The notes beneath the pieces were generated by a model. The model was not told the origin of the DNA and searched no databases. It saw only the letters and a program-made list of their open reading frames with translations. Below are positions 16,987 to 25,738 of a stretch of 64,000 nucleotides of DNA, one piece after another. Each line of letters opens with the position of its first letter. Within the stretch, counting starts at the first letter, position 1. The DNA is from Streptomyces canus 299MFChir4.1. GTDB taxonomy: Bacteria > Actinomycetota > Actinomycetes > Streptomycetales > Streptomycetaceae. The position numbers and the translations under genes are program-made. The stretch is from NCBI RefSeq assembly GCF_000383615.1, contig NZ_KB911584.1, positions 284,976 through 348,975 on the forward strand. The letters are read 5' to 3'.

Positions 16987-18153
16987 TCAGCCGTTGACGA
17001 CGTCCTGACGCGCCAGGACTCCGGTGTCCGCGTTGTCGGTGAAGACGCCGTCGATGCCGGTGGCGAAGTACCGCTTGAACGCGCCGAAGGCGTCTCCGTA
17101 GGCGTCCGCGCCCGTGCCCTTGCGGTACTCCGCCGGCAGGAAGGGGTTCTCGTTGCGCATGGTGTAGGGGTGCAGGATCAGCCCGACCTTGTGCGCGTCG
17201 GCGACCAGGGTGGTCTCCTTGTCTAGGCTGCCGTCGGCCTTCTTCGTGATGACCAGGTCGAGGGTCGGGCCGATGCCCTGGGCGTAGCCCGCGATCTCCC
17301 TGAGGCCCTTGGGGGTGATCAGGTCGGCGACGGTGCGCGGGTCGCCCGTCGCGACGAAGTCCCAGGGGCGGGTGTTCGCGGCGGACAGGAGGACGACCAG
17401 AGGGTTGTCGACGAGCTTGTTCAGACGCTGGATGCTGGTCGGCTCGAAGGACTGGAGGATGACCGGGGAGTCGCGCCTGGCCTTGCCGTGCTTGTGCAGC
17501 AGCTTCGCGACCCGCTCCTCAAGGCCCAGGCCGAGCCCCCGGAAGTAGGTGGGGTGCTTGGTCTCGGGGTAGATCCAGACCTGCTTGCCGCGCCTGCGGG
17601 TCTGCTCGTCCTGCCACTTGAGGACTTCCTCGAAGGTGGGGATCTCCCAGCGGCCGTTGTAGAGCGTGTTGTGCGGGCGGTTGGCCGGGAGGCGCTCGAT
17701 CGCGCGGAGCATCTTGAGCTCCGCGAGCGTGAAGTCCTCGGTGAACCAGCCGGTGGTGGAGACGCCGTCGAGGACCTTGGTCCTCTTGCGGTCGGCGAAC
17801 TCCTTGTGGTCGGCGACGTCGGTCGTACCCCCGATCTCCGGTTCGTGGCGGCAGACGAGGTGACCGTCCCTGGTGGGGACGAGGTCGCCGGCCTCGACGA
17901 CGTCGGCGCCCAGGTCGAGGGCGAGCTGGTAGGAGCCGAAGGTGTGCTCGGGGCGGTAGCCGCTGGCACCCCGATGGCCGATGATCGTCGGCACGGGCAG
18001 GCTCTTCAGCCCGCCGCCGTGCCCGGCGGATCCGGCGGTCGCGGCTCTCGCCGTACCGGAGAGGCCGAGGACCGCTCCCCCGGCGCCGAACATCGCGGCC
18101 CCGAGAAGTGCCCGTCGTCCGGTGCCGTCCGTGTGGTCGTCCTGCGATCCCAT
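16987..18153 (-). CDS. Secreted glycerophosphodiester phosphodiesterase (GlpQ1-like)
   Basis: 388 residues from ATG at 18153 with an excellent AGGAGGGG. A Tat-type signal is visible (GRRALLGAAMFGAGGAVLGLSGTARAA), so it folds in the cytoplasm and is exported. The GDPD fold carries the catalytic HRG motif (IIGHRGASGYRPEHTFGSYQLAL) and the metal-binding acidic residues in VVEAGDLVPTRDGHLVCRHEPEI (family E-x-D). It hydrolyses glycerophosphodiesters released from phospholipids to glycerol-3-phosphate and an alcohol, giving phosphate and carbon. An array resembling a PHO box lies about 210-270 nt upstream, in keeping with phosphate control known for Streptomyces glpQ genes. Confidence 0.93.
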   Translation of the reverse strand: MGSQDDHTDGTGRRALLGAAMFGAGGAVLGLSGTARAATAGSAGHGGGLKSLPVPTIIGHRGASGYRPEHTFGSYQLALDLGADVVEAGDLVPTRDGHLVCRHEPEIGGTTDVADHKEFADRKRTKVLDGVSTTGWFTEDFTLAELKMLRAIERLPANRPHNTLYNGRWEIPTFEEVLKWQDEQTRRRGKQVWIYPETKHPTYFRGLGLGLEERVAKLLHKHGKARRDSPVILQSFEPTSIQRLNKLVDNPLVVLLSAANTRPWDFVATGDPRTVADLITPKGLREIAGYAQGIGPTLDLVITKKADGSLDKETTLVADAHKVGLILHPYTMRNENPFLPAEYRKGTGADAYGDAFGAFKRYFATGIDGVFTDNADTGVLARQDVVNG

Positions 18154-18361
18154 GGGGACCCCTCCTGCCGTCGCCTCTTCGATGCGGGCCGATCGTAGGT
18201 CGGGGTCCGTGACGGGCGGGAGACCTCCGGCGGAACACACAGGTGACGCGGGATGTCGTATGGGAACAGATGTCTGATGGTTCGTCGGCTTCATGGCCGA
18301 GAGGCGGGGTACGCGTCGGTCGGGGCGACCTCCGTCACATCGTTCCGCCCGGGTTTCCGGG

Positions 18362-18421
18362 AGGCAACGGGGTTCAACCGCAGGTAAACGAGTGTCAACA
18401 GTGCGTAAGACCTCGGTGAAC
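18362..18421 (-). promoter_or_regulatory. PHO-box-like array of about 11-nt direct repeats
   Basis: Read on the minus strand, six heptamers related to the PhoP unit GTTCACC recur every 10-11 nt: GTTCACC (18421-18415), TCTTACG (18410-18404), GTTGACA (18399-18393), GTTTACC (18389-18383), GTTGAAC (18378-18372) and GTTGCCT (18368-18362). One matches the consensus exactly. The 371-bp gap between glpQ and the divergent acyltransferase holds this array and otherwise no supported gene. PhoP binding is inferred from the pattern and from the phosphate-related neighbour. Confidence 0.7.
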
Positions 18422-18524
18422 CCCGGGCGCCCGATGTGCACGACCCCCCGAGCCGCGAGTAATGTCCTCACCTGCACAGACTCATACAGTTTCCCTGGTC
18501 GTTCTCTTGACACCGGAGGGCCCG

Positions 18525-19196
18525 TTGTCCCGCTTCGCGCTCATCAAGGCAGTGCTCGGACCGATCATGCGCCTGATGTTCCGCCTACGGGTGGAGGGCG
18601 CGGAGCACATCCCGGGCGACGGTCCGGTCATCCTGGCCGGCAACCACCTCACCTTCATCGACTCGATGATCCTTCCGCTGGTCTGCGACCGGCAGGTGTT
18701 CTTCATCGGCAAGGACGAGTACGTCACCGGCACGTCCCTCAAGGGCCGGTTCATGGCCTGGTTCTTCATCGGCGTCGGCATGATCCCGGTGGACCGCGAC
18801 GGCGGCCGCGGTGGCGTGGCCGCGCTGATGACCGGGCGACGGGTCCTGGAGGAGGGGAAGGTCTTCGGGATCTACCCCGAGGGGACCCGCTCGCCCGACG
18901 GCCGGCTGTACCGGGGGCGTACGGGCATCGCCCGTCTGACCCTGATGACGGGTGCGCCGGTGGTCCCCTTCGCGATGATCGGCACGGACAAGCTGCAGCC
19001 GGGGGGTGCGGGGATGCCGCGCCCGGGGCGCGTGACGGTTCGGTTCGGTGAGGCGATGGAGTTCTCGCGGTACGACGGGATGGACCGGGACCGCTATGTG
19101 CTGCGGGCCGTGACGGACTCGGTGATGACCGAGGTCATGCGGTTGTCCGGGCAGGAGTACGTGGACATGTATGCGACGAAGGCGAAGGCTGCGTAG
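18525..19196 (+). CDS. 1-acyl-sn-glycerol-3-phosphate acyltransferase (PlsC family)
   Basis: 223 residues from TTG at 18525 (LSRFALIKAVLGPIMRLMF), chosen for GGAGG 5 nt upstream; an in-frame ATG at 18462 adds 21 residues of weaker character. The acyltransferase motifs are present: the catalytic NHLTFIDSM (NHxxxxD variant), IYPEGTRSPDG and VVPFAMIGT. It transfers an acyl chain to the sn-2 position of lysophosphatidate at the inner face of the membrane, an early step of phospholipid synthesis. Divergent from glpQ, which breaks down phospholipid products, across the PHO-box-like array. Confidence 0.88.
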   Translation: MSRFALIKAVLGPIMRLMFRLRVEGAEHIPGDGPVILAGNHLTFIDSMILPLVCDRQVFFIGKDEYVTGTSLKGRFMAWFFIGVGMIPVDRDGGRGGVAALMTGRRVLEEGKVFGIYPEGTRSPDGRLYRGRTGIARLTLMTGAPVVPFAMIGTDKLQPGGAGMPRPGRVTVRFGEAMEFSRYDGMDRDRYVLRAVTDSVMTEVMRLSGQEYVDMYATKAKAA

Positions 19197-19231
19197 CCGG
19201 TTCGTCGTCGGCGCGGGTCCGTGGGGCTTCT

Positions 19232-19252
19232 CGCGCAGTTCCCCGCGCCCCT
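19232..19252 (+). repeat. Dispersed gene-end repeat, copy 2
   Basis: CGCGCAGTTCCCCGCGCCCCT. Its last two bases begin the reverse-complement stop codon (cta at 19251-19253) of the MFS gene, so that gene ends inside the element. The same arrangement occurs at argH. Confidence 0.75.
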
Positions 19253-20774
19253 AAATACCCCTGTCCAGCCGTTGGTTCCTCAGCATGACCCACGCTGTCG
19301 CCGCTGTCGCCAGCAGGACTGCTGCTCCTGCTCCGGCGGCGATGGTGAAGCCGTCCACAAAAGCTTCTCGGGCTGACGACAGCAACTCCTGAGCTGTGTT
19401 CGACGGCAGCCCGGACGCCACCTCCACTGCTCCGCCCAGGGACTCGTGTGCTTCGGTCGGTGTACCCGTCGGGCCGCTGAAGCCCCGGTACACGCCCGTC
19501 ACGATCGAGCCCAGGACCGCGATGCCCAGGGCCGCGCCCAGTTCGTACGCCGTCTCGGAGACCGCCGAGGCCGCGCCCGCCTGTTCCTTCGGGACGCTCG
19601 ACAGGATCACGTCGGCCGTCACCGTGAACGAGAAGCCCGCGCCCACGCCCACGACCAGCAGGGCCGCGCCCAGTACCGGGTAGCCCGTGGACTGGTCGAG
19701 CAGGGTCAGGGACGCCAGGGCCAGCCCGACGGCCGCGAGGCCGCCGGAGACCACCGCGCGTACCGAGTACCTGCGGGCGACCCTACCGGCCACCAGTCCC
19801 GCCGCCACCGCGCCCACCGCGGCCGGGACTTCTGCCAGGCCCGCCTTCAACGGACCCATGCCCTGCACGAGTTGCAGGTACTGGGAGAGGAAGAAGACCA
19901 GACCGGACAGGCCGAGGATGGTGAGCAGGTCGGCCAGGACGGCGCCGCTGAAGCCGTGGTTGCGGAAGAGGCGCATGTCCAGGAGGGGGGCCGGGAGGGT
20001 CAACTGGCGGCGGACGAAGGCGTAGAGCGCTGCCGCACCCAGGGCGCCCGCGGCCAGCGGCTCCCCGGTGATGCCGTGCGCGGCGAACTCCTTGACCGCG
20101 TAGACCACGCCGATCACGCCGACCAGGGACAGTGCCACGCTGGTCATGTCCCAGGGACCCGGGTTCGGATTGCGGGACTCCGGCAGCAGCTTGACGCCGA
20201 CGAGGACCAGGACCGCCATCACCGGCAGGTTGATCAGGAAGACCGACCCCCACCAGAAGTGTTCGAGGAGGAAGCCGCCGGCGATCGGTCCGATCGCCGT
20301 ACCGGCGGAGGCGGTCGCGCCCCAGACGCCGACGGCGAGGCTGCGTTCGCGCGGGTCGTGGAAGAGGTTGCGGATCAGGGCCAGGGTGGCGGGCATCAGG
20401 GTCGCGCCGGCGACGCCGAGCAGCGCCCGCGCCAGGATCAGCAGCTCCGGTGTCGTCGCGTAGGCGTTGAGGACCGACAGCGCGCCGAACGCCGTCGCGC
20501 CCAGCAGCAGGATCCGCTTGCGGCCGATGCGGTCGCCGAGGCTGCCCATCGACACCAGCAGGCCCGCGATGACGAACGAGTAGACGTCGCCGATCCACAG
20601 GAGCTGGGTGCCGGTGGGCCTCAGGTCCTCGCTGATGTACGGGGTCGCGAGGCCGAGGACGGTCGCGTCGACGGCCACCAGCAGCACGGCGAGCACCAGG
20701 ACGGACAGCGCGAGCCAACGGCCGGGGCGCTTCACCGCCTCGGTCGTGGTCGCCGGCTGCAGGGTGCTGGTCAT
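19251..20774 (-). CDS. DHA2-type MFS drug efflux transporter
   Basis: 507 residues from ATG at 20774 with GAGAGGAATC upstream. About fourteen transmembrane helices. Typical MFS motifs: VDATVLGLATPYI in helix 1, GSLGDRIGRKRILLLGA (motif A), and the antiporter motif C region GTAIGPIAGGFL. It would export a toxic compound or antibiotic in exchange for protons, substrate unknown. The start overlaps the tetR stop by 4 nt, so the repressor and pump are one operon controlled by the palindrome at 21344-21381. The gene ends within a dispersed repeat. Confidence 0.92.
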   Translation of the reverse strand: MTSTLQPATTTEAVKRPGRWLALSVLVLAVLLVAVDATVLGLATPYISEDLRPTGTQLLWIGDVYSFVIAGLLVSMGSLGDRIGRKRILLLGATAFGALSVLNAYATTPELLILARALLGVAGATLMPATLALIRNLFHDPRERSLAVGVWGATASAGTAIGPIAGGFLLEHFWWGSVFLINLPVMAVLVLVGVKLLPESRNPNPGPWDMTSVALSLVGVIGVVYAVKEFAAHGITGEPLAAGALGAAALYAFVRRQLTLPAPLLDMRLFRNHGFSGAVLADLLTILGLSGLVFFLSQYLQLVQGMGPLKAGLAEVPAAVGAVAAGLVAGRVARRYSVRAVVSGGLAAVGLALASLTLLDQSTGYPVLGAALLVVGVGAGFSFTVTADVILSSVPKEQAGAASAVSETAYELGAALGIAVLGSIVTGVYRGFSGPTGTPTEAHESLGGAVEVASGLPSNTAQELLSSAREAFVDGFTIAAGAGAAVLLATAATAWVMLRNQRLDRGI

Positions 20775-21334
20775 GATTCCTCTCTCGGTCGTGCGGAATG
20801 ACGTAGTGCGCCACCGAGCAGCAGCTCGGTGATCATGTGGGTGAAGTCCTTGGGAGCCACGCGGCCCGCCTGAGCGGCCCAGGCGCACGAGGCGACCAGT
20901 CCGTAGAGCGCTTCGGTGAGCCAGACCGGGCTGAGGTCGATTCGGAACTCGCCGTTCTGCTGGCCGCGTACGAACACCGAGGCGATCCGGAGGTCCAGTC
21001 GCGACCAGGGGTCGCCTCCGCCGTCCTCCCACAGCTCGTTCTCGCCGTAGAGGAAGGCCAGCAGCCCGGCGACGGGTTCGATCTCCCGCACGAGCCTGCG
21101 TACGGCGTCGCTCGCGGGCCCCTCGTCCAGGCGCGCCGTGTCGAGGGCCGCCTCGCACTCGGCGATGCCGTGCTCCTCCAGGGCCCGGACGAGCGCGTCC
21201 CGTCCCGCGAAGTGGCGGTGCAGCGTGGCCCGGCTGATCCCGGCGGCCTTGGCGACCTCGTCCATGGTCGCGGTGGATTTGCGGGTCAGCAGGGCCGCGG
21301 CACTGCGCAGCACGTGGTCACGATCGACAGCCAT
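20771..21334 (-). CDS. TetR-family transcriptional repressor
   Basis: 187 residues from ATG at 21334. The N-terminal helix-turn-helix is typical: TMDEVAKAAGISRATLHRHFAGRDALVRALEEH. The C-terminal ligand domain ends FTHMITELLLGGAL. No Shine-Dalgarno is present; instead TATTCT lies exactly 6 nt before the ATG (plus strand 21341-21346), so translation is probably leaderless. The preceding 38 bp are a perfect palindrome overlapping the promoter, pointing to autorepression together with the downstream MFS pump. The inducer is probably a substrate of the pump. Confidence 0.9.
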   Translation of the reverse strand: MAVDRDHVLRSAAALLTRKSTATMDEVAKAAGISRATLHRHFAGRDALVRALEEHGIAECEAALDTARLDEGPASDAVRRLVREIEPVAGLLAFLYGENELWEDGGGDPWSRLDLRIASVFVRGQQNGEFRIDLSPVWLTEALYGLVASCAWAAQAGRVAPKDFTHMITELLLGGALRHSARPREES

Positions 21335-21343
21335 GAGACGAGA

Positions 21344-21381
21344 ATACCTCGTGTGAGACATTCATGTCTCACACGAGGTAT
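21344..21381. promoter_or_regulatory. TetR operator: perfect 18+2+18 bp palindrome over the tetR promoter
   Basis: ATACCTCGTGTGAGACAT (21344-21361), spacer TC, then ATGTCTCACACGAGGTAT (21364-21381). The arms are exact inverses. On the minus strand the palindrome covers GAGACA (a possible -35) and most of TATTCT (-10), so a bound repressor would block tetR-MFS. A further half-site, ATGTCTCAC, repeats at 21384-21392. Confidence 0.88.
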
Positions 21382-21424
21382 GGATGTCTCACGACAGCCG
21401 TTGAGGTGGCTCTCTCAGGCTCTC

Positions 21425-22396
21425 TCAGTGCCAGGGCAGCTGCCCGCGCCGCTCCCAGTACACCTGCGGCTCCTCCACCAGCGCCGCGAGCCGGGACAGC
21501 TGCTCGTCGTCCAAGTCCACGACGGCGGCGTGCAGATTGGACGACAGCTGGGCGGTGGTGGCGGCTCCCGAGAGGACGACTCCGGCCCAGGGCTGCCGCA
21601 GGACGAGCGCGAGGGCCACGGCGTCACAGCCCAGGGAGGTCTCCTCGGCCACCGCCCGCAGAGCGTCCGGGGCGTGCGGTCCGGCGAGCCTGCCGTTGGC
21701 CATGCCTTCCTTGACGATCACCGTGAGACCGGCGTCATGGGCCTCGGCGAGGGCGGGGGCGGCCGAGGTCTCCAGGGCGTTGTACGTCGACTGGACGGTA
21801 CGGAAGAGGGGCTCGCCGTCGACTGTCACGGCGAGGGCGGCGCGGATGGCGTCCGCCTGGGAGGGGCCGCTGGTGGAGAAGCCGATCGTGGTGCCCTGGG
21901 CGGCCGCCTCCGCGAGCCGCGCGTGGAGTTCCTTGTCGGTGAGGGCCGGGCTCTCGGGGGTCACCGAGTGGATCTGGTAGAGGTCCAGGCGCTCACCGAG
22001 CAGGTCGGCGGTCTCGGCGCGCTGCCGGTCGTAGGTCCGGACGCCGTGGTCCTTGACCTCGTGCTGCTCGGCGTCGGTGGTCCAGTCGGCGGTGTAGGTG
22101 TAGCCCCACTTGCTGCCGACGACCACGTCGTCGATCTGGGGGTTCTTCTTGAGCCAGTCGGCGAGGAACTCCTCCGAGCGACCGTAGGAGCGGGCCACGT
22201 CGAAGTAGCGGACGCCCTGGAAGTAGGCGGCGTCGAGGAGTTCGTGGGTGCGGGCTCGGAGCGTCTCGACGCTCCGGTTCGGTCCCAGGTCTTCGTCTCG
22301 GCCCAGGTTGATGTAGCCGGGCCGGCCGACCGCGGCCAGGCCGAGGCCGATGTGGCAGGTGGGGGTCGTCGCTGTGGCAAGGCGGGCGAAGGGCAT
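21425..22396 (-). CDS. Aldo/keto reductase
   Basis: 323 residues with a (beta/alpha)8 barrel pattern. The catalytic tetrad is visible: Asp and Tyr in RYFDVARSYGRSEEFL, Lys in VVGSKWGY and His in LDLYQIHSV. It should reduce carbonyls with NADPH in the cytoplasm; substrate unknown. The C-terminal half (VVLSGAATTAQLSSNLHA) holds the cofactor-binding region. It starts at ATG 22396, about 100 nt from the argH stop and co-oriented with it, but with a dispersed repeat between. It is followed at 21334 by tetR. Confidence 0.88.
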   Translation of the reverse strand: MPFARLATATTPTCHIGLGLAAVGRPGYINLGRDEDLGPNRSVETLRARTHELLDAAYFQGVRYFDVARSYGRSEEFLADWLKKNPQIDDVVVGSKWGYTYTADWTTDAEQHEVKDHGVRTYDRQRAETADLLGERLDLYQIHSVTPESPALTDKELHARLAEAAAQGTTIGFSTSGPSQADAIRAALAVTVDGEPLFRTVQSTYNALETSAAPALAEAHDAGLTVIVKEGMANGRLAGPHAPDALRAVAEETSLGCDAVALALVLRQPWAGVVLSGAATTAQLSSNLHAAVVDLDDEQLSRLAALVEEPQVYWERRGQLPWH

Positions 22397-22480
22397 ACCG
22401 ACAACGTAGCTCGGGATGCCCTTCGCCTCAGGGGGTGGGTTGTGCGGCGCTCCGGCGAATGCGGGAGGGTTGTGGTTGCT

Positions 22481-22499
22481 CGCGCAGTTCCCCGCGCCC

Positions 22500-22501
<2 letters not shown>
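22481..22501 (+). repeat. Dispersed gene-end repeat, copy 3
   Basis: CGCGCAGTTCCCCGCGCCCCT, identical to copy 2. The final CT begins the reverse-strand stop (cta at 22500-22502) of argH. Confidence 0.75.
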
Positions 22502-23936
<1,435 letters not shown>

Positions 23937-23957
23937 TCACCGCTGCACTCCACCGTC

Positions 23958-23992
23958 TTGCATGATTATGCAGAGGTCTGCATGATTCGTCA
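23958..23992 (-). promoter_or_regulatory. ARG boxes upstream of argH
   Basis: Two adjacent sites, TTGCATGATTATGCAG (23958-23973) and TCTGCATGATTCGTCA (23977-23992), share the core TGCATGATT and are unusually AT-rich for this genome. Streptomyces ArgR sites have this TGCAT...ATGCA form. They lie 34-68 nt before the argH start, where bound ArgR would block transcription when arginine is plentiful. Confidence 0.75.
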
Positions 23993-24143
23993 ATTCGGAG
24001 TCGGGCCCGCCTCCACACTCCGGGGCGGCGGAGAATTTGCGGTCCCTTTGAACACCGGAAACCGCTTACCCGTATTCCACGCCGAACGCAGGCGCCGCGT
24101 TGGTGAACGAAGACCACTTCCCGACCCCGAGTGAGGCATCCGC

Positions 24144-25028
24144 ATGTCCAGGGCTCTTCCGAAGTACAACAAGCGCCGCGTGGCGATCATCGGCGGCGCC
24201 GCCGCCGTGGCACTGACCGGGGCGATCGTCGCCGGTACCGCCCTCGCCGGGGAGACCTCCAAGAGCAGCGGCAACGCCACCGCCAGAACGCTGGCCGCCC
24301 CCGGCAGCATCAGCTGCCCGGACGTGGCCTCGAAGCTGCCCGCGATCCCGGCCACCGCCCAGGCCGAGGTCACCCGCAACCTCACCCTCCTTCAGACCCA
24401 GATCAACGAGGCCAACAAGCGGCTCGTCGACACCGTCGGCCAGGGCGGCCCCAACTTCGTCAACAACGCCATCCTCGGCCCGCTGAAGGACAAGCGCGTG
24501 GCCACGGTCAACCGCATCGCCACGGCCATCGGCCGTACGGCGGCCAAGCCGGCCGGCCTGGACGCGCTCGCGCCGTGCACGCTGAACGGCGCCGGCGCGG
24601 CCGGCACCAACGCCGGCAACGCGGGTGGCAACGCGAACACGGGCAAGGGAAACGGCAACGGCAACGCGGGGAACAGCAACGCCAACGGCGGAGGCAATGC
24701 CAACGCGAACGCCGGGGGCAACGCCGCGACCGCCGCCGGCACGATCTCCTGCCCGGACGTGGCCTCGAAGCTGCCCGCGATCCCGGCCACCGCCCAGGCC
24801 GAGGTCACCCGCAACCTCACCCTCCTTCAGACCCAGATCAACGAGGCCAACAAGCGGCTCGTCGACACCGTCGGCCAGGGCGGCCCCAACTTCGTCAACA
24901 ACGCCATCCTCGGCCCGCTGGCCGACAAGCGGAAGTCGACCATCGACCGCATCGCCCTCTCCATCGGCCGGACCGCGCAGAAGCCGCAGGGCCTCGACTC
25001 CCTGGCCGCCTGCACGCTCACCAAGTGA
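24144..25028 (+). CDS. Secreted protein with two near-identical domains, unknown function
   Basis: 294 residues. A signal peptide (RRVAIIGGAAAVALTGAIVAGTALA) is followed by domain 1 (about 54-150), an Asn/Gly/Ala-rich linker (about 151-197; NANGGGNANANAGGN) and domain 2 (about 198-294). Each domain starts with ISCPDVASKLPAIPATAQAE and ends in a CTL cysteine, so one disulfide per domain is likely. The cores are identical in DNA over 172 bp (see repeat entries). The domains look helical. No family recognised; extracytoplasmic location inferred from the signal. GAGG precedes the ATG, and a strong hairpin follows the stop. Confidence 0.8.
   Translation: MSRALPKYNKRRVAIIGGAAAVALTGAIVAGTALAGETSKSSGNATARTLAAPGSISCPDVASKLPAIPATAQAEVTRNLTLLQTQINEANKRLVDTVGQGGPNFVNNAILGPLKDKRVATVNRIATAIGRTAAKPAGLDALAPCTLNGAGAAGTNAGNAGGNANTGKGNGNGNAGNSNANGGGNANANAGGNAATAAGTISCPDVASKLPAIPATAQAEVTRNLTLLQTQINEANKRLVDTVGQGGPNFVNNAILGPLADKRKSTIDRIALSIGRTAQKPQGLDSLAACTLTK
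24314..24485 (+). repeat. Perfect 172-bp direct repeat, copy A (domain 1)
   Basis: By base-by-base reading this segment is identical to 24749-24920, including all third codon positions. The offset is 435 bp (145 codons), so the copies are in frame within one gene. Confidence 0.92.
24749..24920 (+). repeat. Perfect 172-bp direct repeat, copy B (domain 2)
   Basis: Second copy of the 24314-24485 segment in the same gene. The copies diverge after it (KDKRVATVNRIATAI against ADKRKSTIDRIALSI), so identity is limited to the core. Confidence 0.92.
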
Positions 25029-25041
25029 CGTGACAGGCGCT

Positions 25042-25078
25042 GTGGCCGCCCCGTGTGAGCGCCGGCCGGGGCGGCCAC
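25042..25078 (+). terminator. Hairpin terminator after the two-domain secreted protein
   Basis: GTGGCCGCCCCG (25042-25053) pairs perfectly with CGGGGCGGCCAC (25067-25078), a 12-bp stem with a 13-nt loop, 13 nt past the stop. Confidence 0.85.
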
Positions 25079-25112
25079 GGGCGTCGTCGGGCAAGTCGAC
25101 GCCCGAATTCTT

Positions 25113-25141
25113 TAGACAGGCGAAAGGTCTGCGCCCATAAT
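25113..25141 (+). promoter_or_regulatory. Promoter of the PPOX-family gene
   Basis: TAGACA (-35, 25113-25118), a 17-nt spacer and CATAAT (-10, 25136-25141) lie 8 nt before the ATG at 25150. The transcript would be leaderless or nearly so, which fits the lack of a Shine-Dalgarno site. AGACA recurs just before the ATG. Confidence 0.7.
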
Positions 25142-25149
25142 GCTTAGAC

Positions 25150-25737
25150 ATGGGAAAGACTTATGAGCGCATAGACGGCCGGCTCCGCTCCTTCATCGAG
25201 GCGCAGCCCCTCTTCTTCACCGCGACCGCTCCCCTGTCCGGCGACGGCACGGTCAACCTCTCCCCCAAGGGTCTGCGCGGCTGCTTCGCGGTCCTCGACG
25301 AACTCACCGTGGCCTACCTCGACTTCGCCGGTTCCACCGCCGAGACGGTCGCGCATCTGCGGGAGAACGGCCGGATCACCCTTATGTGGTGCGCGTTCCA
25401 GGGGCCGCCGAACATCGTCCGGGTGCACGGTCGCGGCGAGCCGGTCTTCCGCGACGACCCGCGGTTCAGGGAACTGCTCTCGCACTTCCCGGACATCGAC
25501 CCCACCGCGCACGGACTGCGGGCGATCGTCGTCGTGACGGCCGAACTGGTCCGGGACTCCTGCGGTTACGCGGTGCCGTACATGGCGTACGAGGGCGAGC
25601 GCGACCTGCACGGCAGGCGGTTCTCACGTGAGGACGACGTGTCGCTCAGTGAGTACTTCAGCAAGAAGGAGCACATCGCCACGAGCCTGGACGGGCTGCC
25701 GGGGCTGCCGTTGCCGTTGCCGCCGTCCGCGGTCTGA
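25150..25737 (+). CDS. Pyridoxamine 5'-phosphate oxidase-like flavin-binding protein
   Basis: 195 residues. The N-terminal IEAQPLFFTATAPLSGDGTVNLSPKGLRG, then VAYLDFAGSTAETVAHLRENGRITLMWCAF and NIVRVHGRGEPV, form the split-barrel of the PPOX-like family, which usually binds FMN, F420 or haem. The C-terminal part (SCGYAVPYMAYEGERDLHGRRF) is typical of a subgroup of unknown role. Probably a cytoplasmic oxidoreductase. Its stop is 1 nt from the end of the convergent histidine kinase gene. It may belong functionally with the flavin system that follows, but only proximity suggests this. Confidence 0.85.
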   Translation: MGKTYERIDGRLRSFIEAQPLFFTATAPLSGDGTVNLSPKGLRGCFAVLDELTVAYLDFAGSTAETVAHLRENGRITLMWCAFQGPPNIVRVHGRGEPVFRDDPRFRELLSHFPDIDPTAHGLRAIVVVTAELVRDSCGYAVPYMAYEGERDLHGRRFSREDDVSLSEYFSKKEHIATSLDGLPGLPLPLPPSAV

Positions 25738-25738
25738 T

